A stretch of DNA of 59,120 bases from DATMRF01 sp035566435 (GCA_035566435.1 DATMRF010000116.1:1-59120); one strand, 5' to 3'; counted from the stretch's first letter, positions 26,590 to 36,290 are shown. Notes: generated from the letters alone by a model not told the origin. Program-made: numbers and translations.

Positions 26590-29500
26590 TCAGTGAGGTG
26601 TCAGAACCCACATCTTTTGAAGATCCTCCTCCGTTTCGCCCCAGCCGCCGTTATCGCCAAAAACCCTCACGGGTACACCCGACGGGCTACCTTTGCTCAC
26701 GATGAGAAGCTGGCCTGAAGCGACGTTCTGAAACAGGTACCATTGGTCGTTGTTGCCGATGTAGTGCCAGATGCGCCACATCTGTTGCAGGTTGTCCGGT
26801 GCAGCCCCCCAATTTCCGGTGAGATCGCCCACCACCATGACCGGACCGCCGGACACTCCTCCGTCGCCGACAATCAAAGTCTGCCCGTTCTGTTTGTTGC
26901 GAATCGTGTACCACTGGTCCGGAGCTGCCTTGTACGGTCCCGCGCACGGCAGTCGGTCGCCGGTGTATTGCGTGATGATCCAGACGGCCTGGTCATTGGT
27001 CGTCGTCCATCCTTGGCCCGGCGACAGGGTCACCGGCCCGTTCGAAGCCCCCTGGTTGTCGCACATCAGCCAGCTTGGGTAAGCGCTGGCGGACTGGATC
27101 CTGTATTCGCCATTGGTCAAATCGACGACCATCCGTGTGGAGTCCTGAAACCGCCGCAGAATGTTCCTAGTGACCTGCTGGGTCGCGGTCCGAACGCGGT
27201 TGCTGCGCGGCGGGATAATAGGTGGAACGCCATCCACGGTAAACGCGTCCAAACCCCAGCTCCATTGGACTGTCGCGGCGGAGAAAACCGTCGCACCACT
27301 GGCTTGGGCGGTGTAAACGATTGACTTCGCAGCCCCGCTCGTAAACACAACCTGTGTGTCGGGCGGAACCAACGCGGCGCTATTCTCATTGGTGGTGCTA
27401 ACAAACCCATTGACCTCGTAGCCGGCAAGCCTTCCCAGGTCGCTTCCACTAAAAAGGCCCGTCCCGTCGGCCAGCCAGGGGGGGCACTGCGGGGTGACCT
27501 GCAAATCTGAATCACTCACGCCTGTCCACGTCCCCCCCACCAGGGATTCCGGGTACCAACGCAGCACGACAAAATTGCCAGTGATGGCCATCGTGCGGAA
27601 CGCATTGCTCTGCGAGTCGAAATCGAATCGCACCCGGTTCCAAACGGTGTTTCCTGCAAAAAAACCGAGGTTCACGCCAAGGTCCCGCGCGCGTTCAACG
27701 TTGGTTCGTGCCAAACCACCCCAGTACTCGTCATGGCCGACCGAAAGAAAGCCCTGGTGTGACCGCAACAGGTTCGAATCGCGTTCGACATCGATGTCCG
27801 TGCAATAAGTCACGTCGTAACCTTCGGCTTCCAGCCACCGCACCATGTTGTACTCCCAGGTGGCCGGTTCCTGAGGAACAGCTCCTGGAAGCTTCTCCCA
27901 GGTAAAGAAGTGGCCGGCGCCGTTCCCGTACGCCGCCCCGGGATGCGAGCTCGTCATGTAAGGCCGATTGAACGAAATCTGTAATGCCCTGAGAGCCCCG
28001 ACTGTGATGGAATTGCTCCCAACCCCGAAATAAAACGATTTTCCCCCCCACTCATTATACGCCTGGTAGGTCGTGACGCTGGATTGGACCAAATACGGCG
28101 AATTGCGCGCGTCATCGCGCACAACGAAAATGATGTAGCCTTGTTTGCCGGAGCTGGCTGTCAACTTCGCGACATAAACCCCGCTCACCCAATCCGGAGG
28201 CACTCGGAAAGAGCCATTGGTGGCCCCGGTCAGATAGGTTGGCTGCCAATTGCATTCGATGAGGCCGCTATTTCGGACGGGCGGGGTCGGCTGGTCCACT
28301 CCGGGCAGGTTGTACCAACTGCCGCCAGGCATGCGCCTGCCACCCAATCCTCCATAGTAACCCATCCGGAAAATCTCCAGCGAGAAGCTCGGAGAGGTGG
28401 TGCTGACATAAAACGTCAACCAATCCCCCTTGTTAACACTGGTCGCTGAGGCATACCCTTCAATCGCCCGAGTGCGCAGAGTCGGCCACTCGCGATCACC
28501 GTAGTTGGTGCCATACCCGACCGTCACGGGGTTGGTCAGTTTCCAGTCCGTGGTCCCCGGCAGTGCGTTTTCTGCCGTTGTCACGTTAGTGATTGGGGTC
28601 GAGCTAACCGGAATGGTAAAAGCCACCCTGTTTCCATAACTGACCCCGCTGCTGTTGCTCCCGGCGGCATAATAATAGTAAGTCTCACCCGGCGTCAGCC
28701 CGGTAAGCGGTTGGCTGAAGTCGGCCGCGTTCGTCGCGCCGCCCAGACTCTGCGCGCCGGAAACAACCTTGAACGGCGGGTTGATCGTGAACAAGACAAA
28801 CCATCCCAGCGACGGACTCCCCTCGGGATCAACCGTGCCATTGAGCACCGCACTGTTGCTGCTAATCGAGGTGGCTTCCAGCGTGGTCACCGCGGGTTGT
28901 GTCGCAGTCATGAAAGTAAGGTCGTTCCCGAAGCTGGCCGCGTCCCCGCCCCCAACCACGAATCGGAAATGATAAACCGTCTCTGGCGCCAGCCCGCTGA
29001 TGGCGGAACCCACCAAAACGGCGTTAGTGGCTGCCGCTACCGAAGCCGCCGGGGTCGTTTGGGCATAGCCGGCGTCCGTCCCATACTGGAACCAACACAG
29101 GCAGTTCGATCCCCCGGGAACCAGACTGCCCTGCAGGACCCCGCTGTTCAACGTGACTTGCGCCGCCGGCAACGTGGTAATGTTCGCGGGCAATCCCGTC
29201 ATCCCGGAGAAGGGCGCCACCAGCCGGAAAAATCTCGTGTCCGCTACGTTGGTTCTGGTCGCCACGTACTGATCCGCCATGATCACCAGCGGCCCGGTCC
29301 AATCCCGCCATTGGCCTGTGGGGGACAGGGCCGTGCAGCATTGCAGCCGGAACCGGAACGCGTTCGTCGGCCAGGACAGCACCACATTACCACCCGAAAA
29401 GCTCAGCCTCAGCACCGGCCGAGGCGGGCTTAATTCGAACGCGCCAATATCGCTGCCATCCCCCCCGGGCGGGTCGAGGATAAACAGGTAATCGAACTTG

Positions 29501-30513
29501 CGCGGCCACCCCCGCTGATCGGTAACCAAAGCACCCGCATAACCCTGATCAATTGCCGGGCTGGTCGGAAGCAACGCCATTGTTAGCGTCGGCCCGCCGT
29601 TGTCCTGCAGCGCGCCCAGGCGCGCATCCAACGGGTTCGACGCCGTGCCCAACAGGTCCTGGTTTGTCGGATCAAAATTACCCCCGCCGGCATAAACCCC
29701 CACCAGATTGTAACCGAGCGAGATAAAATTGCCGTCCAGGTCGGGATGGTTCGTCGCGGTGTTCCCGCCGATTATCGTGCTGGCGAGATAATTGCTCGCA
29801 AAAACAGGCGGGTTGTCCGCGCTGGCGATGCCTCCCCCGCCGCTCGAAGCTAAATTCAATGCCACCGTGCAATTCTGCAAAATCTCCAGACCCCCGTAAT
29901 TATAAATGCCGCCTCCCCAGGGGGACTGGTTCCCCGTCAACGTGCTGTTTGTCGCGCCCAGCAACGCATCCAAATTATAAATCCCCCCGCCCATCAGCCC
30001 TGACGCGTTGCCTGCAAAAGTGCAACGATCCAGAGTCAAATTCCCGTAGTTGGCGATGCCCCCTCCGGCCAGGTCGCTCGAGTTGGTCACCACGCTGCAC
30101 CGGCTCAACGTAAGGCTGCCCTGCGCTTCATTGAGTATCCCACCGCCTGCGTTACCGGAGTGCCCGCTGCAAATCGTTAGATTGAAAACCGCATTGCTGC
30201 CCCCCAAAAAATGAAAAATCCGGTTGCTATTGTTGCCACTGATCGTCAGGCCGCCTCTGCCGCTTGCCCCCGCTACCGGCCCCACGATGGTAAGGTTCCC
30301 TCCAAGTGACAGTTCCCCGTTGGTCAGCACAATTTGTCGCCCCAACTGTCCATCGAACCCGATGGTATCGCCGGGCGACGCATCCAGGATCGCCTGCCGC
30401 AATGACCCAGGCCCACCATCGGCATAATTGGTCACGACCTGGTGCCCCAGCAACGCACCGGCGCCCACCAACCAAAGCGTTCCGCAACCAACATATAACC
30501 GAACACGCGCCAT
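26590..30513 (-). CDS. Large secreted mosaic protein with DMFase-beta-like domain
   Basis: A 1307-residue exoprotein. Signal peptide, then a right-handed beta-helix of the polymorphic outer-membrane/choice-of-anchor type (GPGSLRQAILDASPGDTI; repeated GGGIYN and GGGIAN). Around residues 375-440 there is a GxW...RFFRL module. Two fibronectin-like domains follow (VYHFRFVVGG; ETYYYYAAGSNSSG). From about 660 to 1130 comes a domain like the C-terminal part of N,N-dimethylformamidase beta subunit (FRMGYYGGLGGRRM, SVTTYQAYNEWGGKS, FLSVGHDEYWGG). The end holds ricin-type lectin-like repeats (DQWYTIRNKQNGQTLIV). I start at ATG 30513, which has GGGAGGAG 10 bp upstream; 16 further codons are open. Likely a carbohydrate-binding surface protein; amidase activity is unproven. 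Confidence 0.85.
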   Translation of the reverse strand: MARVRLYVGCGTLWLVGAGALLGHQVVTNYADGGPGSLRQAILDASPGDTIGFDGQLGRQIVLTNGELSLGGNLTIVGPVAGASGRGGLTISGNNSNRIFHFLGGSNAVFNLTICSGHSGNAGGGILNEAQGSLTLSRCSVVTNSSDLAGGGIANYGNLTLDRCTFAGNASGLMGGGIYNLDALLGATNSTLTGNQSPWGGGIYNYGGLEILQNCTVALNLASSGGGGIASADNPPVFASNYLASTIIGGNTATNHPDLDGNFISLGYNLVGVYAGGGNFDPTNQDLLGTASNPLDARLGALQDNGGPTLTMALLPTSPAIDQGYAGALVTDQRGWPRKFDYLFILDPPGGDGSDIGAFELSPPRPVLRLSFSGGNVVLSWPTNAFRFRLQCCTALSPTGQWRDWTGPLVIMADQYVATRTNVADTRFFRLVAPFSGMTGLPANITTLPAAQVTLNSGVLQGSLVPGGSNCLCWFQYGTDAGYAQTTPAASVAAATNAVLVGSAISGLAPETVYHFRFVVGGGDAASFGNDLTFMTATQPAVTTLEATSISSNSAVLNGTVDPEGSPSLGWFVLFTINPPFKVVSGAQSLGGATNAADFSQPLTGLTPGETYYYYAAGSNSSGVSYGNRVAFTIPVSSTPITNVTTAENALPGTTDWKLTNPVTVGYGTNYGDREWPTLRTRAIEGYASATSVNKGDWLTFYVSTTSPSFSLEIFRMGYYGGLGGRRMPGGSWYNLPGVDQPTPPVRNSGLIECNWQPTYLTGATNGSFRVPPDWVSGVYVAKLTASSGKQGYIIFVVRDDARNSPYLVQSSVTTYQAYNEWGGKSFYFGVGSNSITVGALRALQISFNRPYMTSSHPGAAYGNGAGHFFTWEKLPGAVPQEPATWEYNMVRWLEAEGYDVTYCTDIDVERDSNLLRSHQGFLSVGHDEYWGGLARTNVERARDLGVNLGFFAGNTVWNRVRFDFDSQSNAFRTMAITGNFVVLRWYPESLVGGTWTGVSDSDLQVTPQCPPWLADGTGLFSGSDLGRLAGYEVNGFVSTTNENSAALVPPDTQVVFTSGAAKSIVYTAQASGATVFSAATVQWSWGLDAFTVDGVPPIIPPRSNRVRTATQQVTRNILRRFQDSTRMVVDLTNGEYRIQSASAYPSWLMCDNQGASNGPVTLSPGQGWTTTNDQAVWIITQYTGDRLPCAGPYKAAPDQWYTIRNKQNGQTLIVGDGGVSGGPVMVVGDLTGNWGAAPDNLQQMWRIWHYIGNNDQWYLFQNVASGQLLIVSKGSPSGVPVRVFGDNGGWGETEEDLQKMWVLTPH

Positions 30514-30776
30514 CCAGGGAAAACTCCTCCCTGCCGGTCTCTGGGCCCTCTGCCAATACATACACGCTCACCCACAGCTCACCAAAGCCCCTCGTGTGAC
30601 GGTGGGATTGCTATAAATCTAGCGCAGTCCGGCACCCGCTTGCAAGAACAAACGGTCCACTCAAATTAAGCTCCCCCAAAAAACTTCTCGCTTACCATTT
30701 TTATGGACCGCTCGCTCGGAAATGATATTCTGCTCACCCGAATGCAGTGGCCCTTCAAGACCAACACGATAACAGA

Positions 30777-32102
30777 ATGAAAACAAACTCTTCTTTCACT
30801 CGCCGCAATTTCCTCAAAACCGCCGCTTTGGCCGGCGCGGCTCCCTTCGTGCTCCCTGCCCGTATCTGGGCTGCGGAGACACCGCCCAACAGCCTCATCA
30901 ATCTTGGCTTCATCGGCATGGGCACCCAGAACCGTGGCCTGATGGGTGGGTTCCTGCGGCACAGCGGCACCCGCGTGGTGGCGGTCTGCGACGTCGATAC
31001 GACGCGGCGCGAAAACGCTAAAAAGACAGCCGAAGAGTTCTACGCCAAATCCGGAAACACCGACGCGCCGAAGACCTGCGAAGCCTACGGGGATTTCCAC
31101 GAACTGCTGGCCCGCAAGGATATTGATGGCGTGGTCATTGCGACGCCAGACCACTGGCATGCCCTGACCTCCATCGCCGCCGCGCGCGCCGGCAAGGACA
31201 TCTATTGCGAGAAACCGATGAATCACACCGTGGTCGAAGGCCGCGCGATGGTGAACGCTGTTCGCAAGAACAACCGGGTGTTTCAGACCGGCAGCATGCA
31301 GCGTTCTTCCCGCGAATTCCGGGCCGCGTGCGAACTCGTGCGCAACGGAGCGATCGGGAAAGTCGCCAAGGCCGATTTCATGGTTGGCGGCCCGCCGGTT
31401 CCGTGCAACCTGTCGGCCGAGCCTGACGAACCAGGCCTCAATTGGGACTTGTGGCTGGGACCGGCGCCGACGCGCCCGTACAACTCCGAGCTCAGCCCGC
31501 GTGGTGTGCACAAGCACTTTCCCAACTGGCGCAACTATCGGGAGTACGGCGGCGGCGGGGTGTGCGACTGGGGTGCGCATCACCTCGACATTGTCCACTG
31601 GGGTTTGGGCTTCGACGGCAGCGGGCCCGTAGAGATTATTCCGCCCGAGAAACCAAATGCCCAAGAGGGAGTCCGGCTGCTCTACGCCAATGGAGTCGAA
31701 GTGACCCACCGGGGCGGCAACGGCGTCATGTTCTATGGCGACAAAGGCAAGATCTATGTGAACCGTGGGAAGTTTGAGGTCTGGCTCGGCGACCAGCAAA
31801 AGGCCAAAGATCTGGGGGATATCCAACAGACGTTAACCGATTTGCTGCCCGCCAACGCGGTCAAACTCTACAATAGCTACGACCACCTGGGGGATTGGCT
31901 CAAGAGTATGAAGAGCCGCAAGCCACCGATTTGTGACGTCGAGATTGGGGCGAGCAGCGCAACCGCCTGCAACCTGGTCAACATCGCCTATTTCTATGGC
32001 AAGACCTTGAAATGGGACCCGGCGAAGGAGCGATTCGTCGGTGGCACCGGCGATCCCAAGTGGCTGACCCGGGAATATCGCGCACCCTGGAAACTGGCGT
32101 GA
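30777..32102 (+). CDS. Tat-exported Gfo/Idh/MocA family oxidoreductase
   Basis: A 441-residue paralogue of the enzyme at 3482-4810. Its Tat signal is TRRNFLKTAALAGAAPFVLP; the Rossmann loop GFIGMGTQNRGLMGG follows, then DIYCEKPMNHTVVEG and the C-terminal domain with WDLWLGPAPTRPYN and VCDWGAHHLDIVHWGLG. Such proteins work outside the cytoplasmic membrane on sugars or polyols with a tightly bound NAD(P). I chose ATG 30777, which places the Tat motif at residues 8-12. A phosphatase, an MFS transporter and a MLE-type enzyme follow on the same strand, but gaps of 50 to 260 bp with hairpin repeats mean they need not be one operon. Confidence 0.9.
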   Translation: MKTNSSFTRRNFLKTAALAGAAPFVLPARIWAAETPPNSLINLGFIGMGTQNRGLMGGFLRHSGTRVVAVCDVDTTRRENAKKTAEEFYAKSGNTDAPKTCEAYGDFHELLARKDIDGVVIATPDHWHALTSIAAARAGKDIYCEKPMNHTVVEGRAMVNAVRKNNRVFQTGSMQRSSREFRAACELVRNGAIGKVAKADFMVGGPPVPCNLSAEPDEPGLNWDLWLGPAPTRPYNSELSPRGVHKHFPNWRNYREYGGGGVCDWGAHHLDIVHWGLGFDGSGPVEIIPPEKPNAQEGVRLLYANGVEVTHRGGNGVMFYGDKGKIYVNRGKFEVWLGDQQKAKDLGDIQQTLTDLLPANAVKLYNSYDHLGDWLKSMKSRKPPICDVEIGASSATACNLVNIAYFYGKTLKWDPAKERFVGGTGDPKWLTREYRAPWKLA

Positions 32103-32168
32103 GCTGAGCCCCGAGCGGGGGAACTGTTACCACGGATGCAGCCAGACCTGTTTGACGCGCAGCGTAGC

Positions 32169-32235
32169 GCAGCCGTCCCGGCTGCGAGTTTAGCGGGCGT
32201 CCCGCCCGGTGTGCTTCGTGGCGGCGACACGCCGC
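32169..32235. repeat. Triple-hairpin dispersed repeat
   Basis: Three consecutive short hairpins: GCAGCCG-TCC-CGGCTGC (32169-32185), CGGGCG-TCC-CGCCCG (32194-32208) and GCGGCG-ACA-CGCCGC (32221-32235). The first two reappear in the same order, preceded by the same TGTAGCGCA-like word, at 34261-34302. This is a bacterial interspersed mosaic-type repeat rather than a unique terminator. Confidence 0.75.
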
Positions 32236-32307
32236 CGCCGGGACGGTCGTGCCACACCGTGCAGGAATCGATTTTCGCGTGGCTTCATCTGAAGGGATGA
32301 CTAGCCA

Positions 32308-32877
32308 ATGAAAAGACGCGCTCTCACTAAGCCATTCCTGGTGATTTCAACTTTGCTGCTGGCGCTCGACCTGGTCACAGCGGGGGAGCGAGGCGTGCCC
32401 GGCATCGACGGCATCGGGAACTTTGCCAAGATCGATGAGAAACTGTATCGAGGCGCGCAGCCCAACGAATCAGGGATGCAGAGTCTTAAACAGCTCGGCG
32501 CAAAAAGCATCATCGATCTGCGGATGCCTGCTGAAGTGAGGAAAGAGGAAAGAGCCGCCGCGCTGGCCAACGGCATCCTTTACACGAACGTGCCGTTGCG
32601 CGGGCTGGGCGCGCCGCGCGACGAGCAGGTGAAAACGGTTCTCGACCTCATCGAAACCTTGCCGCCACCTGTTTTCATCCATTGCGTTCATGGCTGCGAC
32701 CGAACCGGGACCATGGTCGCCTGTTATCGGATCGCCCATCACCAGTGGTCCAACGAAGCCGCTCTGGCCGAGGCCAAACGGTACGGGCTCTCTGGCCTCG
32801 AACGTGCAATGAAGAAATACATCAAGGAGTTTGGCGTGACGCCGAAAAAACCAACGCCACCCCAAGGAACTCAATAG
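32308..32877 (+). CDS. Secreted dual-specificity/tyrosine phosphatase-like protein
   Basis: A 189-residue protein with an N-terminal signal peptide (MKRRALTKPFLVISTLLLAL) and a compact phosphatase fold. The DSP signature HCVHGCDRTG near residue 131 holds the nucleophilic Cys and Arg (C-x5-R), and YRGAQPNESGMQSLKQLG with IIDLRMPAE upstream supply the usual N-terminal elements. Family members dephosphorylate tyrosine, inositol phosphates or other phosphoesters; export points to a periplasmic substrate. It starts 205 bp after the oxidoreductase gene, beyond a hairpin repeat. Confidence 0.88.
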   Translation: MKRRALTKPFLVISTLLLALDLVTAGERGVPGIDGIGNFAKIDEKLYRGAQPNESGMQSLKQLGAKSIIDLRMPAEVRKEERAAALANGILYTNVPLRGLGAPRDEQVKTVLDLIETLPPPVFIHCVHGCDRTGTMVACYRIAHHQWSNEAALAEAKRYGLSGLERAMKKYIKEFGVTPKKPTPPQGTQ

Positions 32878-32929
32878 CGGGTGATTAACATGGTTTGCGC
32901 GCGTGCGGTCATGGGCTGAGGGTTCCGCC

Positions 32930-34222
32930 ATGATAACAGAGCCAGATCGACCTTCTCCTCCACTTGCCGAAACGCCCTTCTCGGCCTCACACCGCGCAAT
33001 ATGGACTCGAGGCCAACTGATGGTGCTGATCGCCGCCTTTCTGGGCTGGATGTTCGATGGCCTGGAACAGGGCGTCATGCCGTTGATAGCTCGCCCCGCG
33101 CTGCAGGACCTGCTCAAAGTCGAGAGCGACCAGCAGATTGGAGTCTGGATGGGCTGGCTCACCGCGGTCTTCCTGGTGGGAGCGGCCGGGGGCGGCCTGG
33201 TGTTTGGCTGGGTGGGGGACCGTTACGGGCGTGTGCGCGCGATGATCCTGAGCATACTCGCATATTCGTTATTTACCGGGTGCGCCTATTTTGCACAATC
33301 GCCGTGGCATCTGGGAGTGTTTCGGTTTTTCGCGGCGCTCGGGATGGGCGGTGAATGGTCGTTGGGTGTGGCGCTCGTCATGGAGTGCTGGCCGGAAAGG
33401 TACCGACCCATCCTCGCGGGCGCGATTGGCGCCGCTTCCAACATTGGCTTCGGCTTGCTGGGCGCGCTGGGCACCGCCTTCGATATCACCCGCGATTCCT
33501 GGCGCTGGGTAATGCTGGCGGGGGCCGCGCCGGCCTTGTTGACCCTGTTCATCGCCCGTTATGTCCCGGAGTCCGAAAGCTGGAAGCACTCGGTGCGGAC
33601 ATCCGCCTCCACGCCCATCCATGAGATTTTCTCCGCGGCTCAATGGCGGACAACCGTGCTGGCAATCTGTTTCGCGGCGATCGCGCTGATTGGCACGTGG
33701 GGTTCGGTGCAGTGGCTGCCCGCCTGGGCTGACCAGTTGACTCACGGCGGCATGGCCCGGGCCAAGGGCCAGACCCAGATGCTCATCGCCGCGGGCGCCG
33801 TGCTGGGCTGTTTTCTTGGCCCGTGGATTGGCAGCCGGCTTGGCCGCCGCCCGGCGTATTTCATCCTTTGCCTGGTCTCCCTGATGCTGTGCGCTTGCCT
33901 GTTCCGTTTCGTGGACCGTTACGGATTACTCTTCGTGTCCATGGTGTTCCTGGTCGGCGTTGCCACGGCTTCGTTCTACGGCTGGCTGCCTCTATATCTG
34001 CCGGAGCTTTTTCCCACGCGGATCCGTGCGACGGGGCAGGGGGTCTGTTACAACTCAGGCCGCATCCTGGCGGCGGTCGGGGCGGTGCAAATGGGGCACT
34101 TGCTCAAGTTCTACGAAGGCAGTTACGCCCGGGCCGGGGCCGCCATCACGCTCGTTTATGCGCTGGGCCTGGGCCTGATCTGGCTGGGGCCCGAGACTAA
34201 AAACAAACCTTTGCCGCAGTGA
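32930..34222 (+). CDS. MFS transporter (sugar acid / organic acid type)
   Basis: A 430-residue major facilitator with twelve predicted membrane segments. MFS loop motifs are visible: GWVGDRYGRVRAM between helices 2 and 3, RFFAALGMGGEWSLG in helix 4, and its second-half echo GSRLGRRPAYF. PELFPTRIRATGQGV is the family's later conserved loop. This branch carries organic or sugar acids by proton symport; substrate is inferred only from the adjacent MLE-type gene. ATG 32930 is preferred; a GTG at 32903 would add nine residues. It lies 52 bp after the phosphatase gene. Confidence 0.9.
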   Translation: MITEPDRPSPPLAETPFSASHRAIWTRGQLMVLIAAFLGWMFDGLEQGVMPLIARPALQDLLKVESDQQIGVWMGWLTAVFLVGAAGGGLVFGWVGDRYGRVRAMILSILAYSLFTGCAYFAQSPWHLGVFRFFAALGMGGEWSLGVALVMECWPERYRPILAGAIGAASNIGFGLLGALGTAFDITRDSWRWVMLAGAAPALLTLFIARYVPESESWKHSVRTSASTPIHEIFSAAQWRTTVLAICFAAIALIGTWGSVQWLPAWADQLTHGGMARAKGQTQMLIAAGAVLGCFLGPWIGSRLGRRPAYFILCLVSLMLCACLFRFVDRYGLLFVSMVFLVGVATASFYGWLPLYLPELFPTRIRATGQGVCYNSGRILAAVGAVQMGHLLKFYEGSYARAGAAITLVYALGLGLIWLGPETKNKPLPQ

Positions 34223-34260
34223 CTCTACACGACGCCAAAAGTGTGTGCGGTCGTTGTAGC

Positions 34261-34302
34261 GCAGGCGTCCTCGCCTGCGGGTTCGGCGGGCGTCCCCGCC
34301 CG
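34261..34302. repeat. Double-hairpin dispersed repeat
   Basis: Two hairpins, GCAGGCG-TCCT-CGCCTGC (34261-34278) and CGGGCG-TCCC-CGCCCG (34287-34302), in the same order and spacing as at 32169-32208. It is followed by a stuttering ACCTGATAAC word (about 34395-34430) before the next gene. Confidence 0.75.
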
Positions 34303-34480
34303 TCTCTGACTTGTGGCGCCGTGTATAGTGTGGGGTCTCTGAATTTCGTTTGCTATTCAGTCGGCCCAGGGCGTTGCCGGCACCGCGCGGTTCCACCTGA
34401 AAACCTGATAACTTGACAACCTGATAACCCGATGATTGTGTCAATGCGTTTGCGAGACCCTAAACGGGGCCTTACCACTT

Positions 34481-35920
34481 ATGGCTCCGCACATTCATAA
34501 GGTCACAGGAATTCGGCTTTATTTCATTCCCGTTCGCACCCGTCTGCCGCTCAAGTTCGGGCCTGAGACCCTGACCTCGGTCACTTGCGCCCGCGTGGCC
34601 CTGCGGATAGCTGACGAGGCGGGGCGCGAAGCTGAAGGGTGGGGCGAGACCCCGTTGAGCGTCCAATGGGCCTGGCCGAGTTCGAACCCCTATGAAGCGA
34701 GGCACCAGGCCATGAAAGACTTGTGCCTTCGAATGGCAAAAGCCTGGATGGAATGCCCCTCCTCCGAGCACCCGCTCGAGATGGGATATCAGTTTCAGGA
34801 ACACGTCCTCCCGGATGTGCTGGCCGAGTTCAACTGGTCGCGGACGACGCAGGCCAGCGGACAAGGCCGCCCCACCGAAGGCCAGGTCGCCGAGCCCGTT
34901 CCCCGCCTCGCCGCCCTGGTCTGCTCGTCTCCGTTCGACATTGCTCTCCACGACGCTTTCGGAAAGCTAGTCGAACTTCCGGTTTATGACACTTACGGTA
35001 CCGAATTCCTGCCCGAGGATCTCTCCCGGTTCCTGGAACCGGCGCATGACTCCGGCGTTTCGTTCCAGCAAACCTGGCCCGCGAATTTTCTGCTGAAACA
35101 ACCGCCACAGCGTCTCCGCGCCTGGCACCTGGTCGGCGGCATGGATCTGCTGGGGCCGGGCCAGCTCACGGGCGCCGAACCACACGATGGCTATCCCGTC
35201 GCGCTTGCCGACTGGATTCAACGGGACGGGCTCAAATGCCTGAAGATTAAATTGCGCGGGAACGACAGCGTCTGGGACTACGACCGACTAGTGGCAGTGG
35301 GAACCATAGCCGCCGCCCACCAGCTGGAATGGCTTTCCGCTGATTTCAACTGCACCGTGCAGGATCCGGCATACGTGAAGGCGGTCTTGGATCGCCTGCG
35401 CAAAGACTCCCCGCGGATCTACGACCGGCTTCTCTACGTCGAGCAACCCTTTCCCTACGACCTGGAGGCTCACCGGCTCGATGTCCACAGCCTCTCCGCA
35501 CTCAAGCCTCTTTTCCTGGACGAAAGCGCACACGACTGGCGGATGATCCGGCTTGGACGTGAACTCGGTTGGACCGGCGTCGCCCTCAAGACTTGCAAAA
35601 CGCAGACCGGCGCCATCCTAAGCGCCTGCTGGGCCAAAGCCCACGGCCTGTCCCTCATGGTGCAGGACCTTACCAATCCGATGCTTGCCCAGATCCCCCA
35701 TGTGCTGCTCGCGGCCCACGTCGGCACGCTCATGGGCGTGGAAACCAACGCGATGCAGTTTTACCCCGACGCCTCGGTCCCCGAAGCCGCCGTCCATCCC
35801 CGCCTCTACCAGCGTCGCGACGGCGAAGTGGATCTGTCCACAGTGCGTGGCCCCGGGTTTGGTTACCGCCTTGACGAGATCAAGCGCGCGCTTCCCCCGC
35901 CGTCCCTTGCGCTTGGGTAA
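34481..35920 (+). CDS. Enolase-superfamily (MLE subgroup) enzyme
   Basis: A 479-residue member of the mandelate racemase/muconate lactonizing superfamily. The active-site order of the MLE subgroup is present: KIK at the second barrel strand (CLKIKLRGND), Asp in SADFNC, Glu in VEQPF, Asp in FLDESAHD, and Lys in GVALKTCKTQ. The metal would be bound by the Asp, Glu and Asp. The family abstracts a proton alpha to a carboxylate; substrates include sugar acids, dipeptides and muconates, and the adjacent MFS gene favours an imported acid. It is longer than usual (about 360-400), with an extended capping-domain segment. ATG 34481 begins the recognisable domain. Confidence 0.87.
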   Translation: MAPHIHKVTGIRLYFIPVRTRLPLKFGPETLTSVTCARVALRIADEAGREAEGWGETPLSVQWAWPSSNPYEARHQAMKDLCLRMAKAWMECPSSEHPLEMGYQFQEHVLPDVLAEFNWSRTTQASGQGRPTEGQVAEPVPRLAALVCSSPFDIALHDAFGKLVELPVYDTYGTEFLPEDLSRFLEPAHDSGVSFQQTWPANFLLKQPPQRLRAWHLVGGMDLLGPGQLTGAEPHDGYPVALADWIQRDGLKCLKIKLRGNDSVWDYDRLVAVGTIAAAHQLEWLSADFNCTVQDPAYVKAVLDRLRKDSPRIYDRLLYVEQPFPYDLEAHRLDVHSLSALKPLFLDESAHDWRMIRLGRELGWTGVALKTCKTQTGAILSACWAKAHGLSLMVQDLTNPMLAQIPHVLLAAHVGTLMGVETNAMQFYPDASVPEAAVHPRLYQRRDGEVDLSTVRGPGFGYRLDEIKRALPPPSLALG

Positions 35921-35995
35921 GCACCCACCGGGAGCGCCGGCGCCCCCGCCGGCAGCATCCACCCGGAGCGCGGGGTTCCTCACCAGCAGCGCTTT

Positions 35996-36052
35996 CTTCC
36001 GCGCCGAAGGCGCCGCAACTCTATAGCCCGGGGCAACGCCCTGGGAACCCGG
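35996..36052 (+). repeat. REP element copy A
   Basis: First of five related copies around the transposase gene. Shared core GCAACGCCCTGGGAA, preceded by CTTCCGCGCCGAAGGCGCC and CTCTATAGCCC. A gene-free stretch 35921-36396 consists almost entirely of such repeats, including GGGAGCGCCGGCGCCC at about 35931. Confidence 0.75.
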
Positions 36053-36191
36053 CCGAACCAAACCCACCTCGCCCTGAAGGGGCCTAACCGTGCAACCCCT
36101 TCTTGCGCTATACGGACGGTGTGTTGAGCGACAGACGCGACTGCCCATCTTCGATCCTCATCCCCATCGTGAAAGTCTAAACCCACCGGCT

Positions 36192-36290
36192 CATCTTCCG
36201 CGCCAAAGGCCCCACGGCTCTAAAGCCCAACCCATCTTCCGCGCCGAAGGCGCTGCAACTCTATAGCCCAGCAACGCCCTGGGAACTCGG
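36192..36290 (+). repeat. REP element copies B (truncated) and C
   Basis: Copy B (36192-36230) carries CTTCCGCGCC and CTCTAAAGCCC but lacks the core GCAACGCCC; copy C (36234-36290) is complete. Both read on the plus strand, just beyond the 3' end of the minus-strand transposase gene. Confidence 0.75.
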
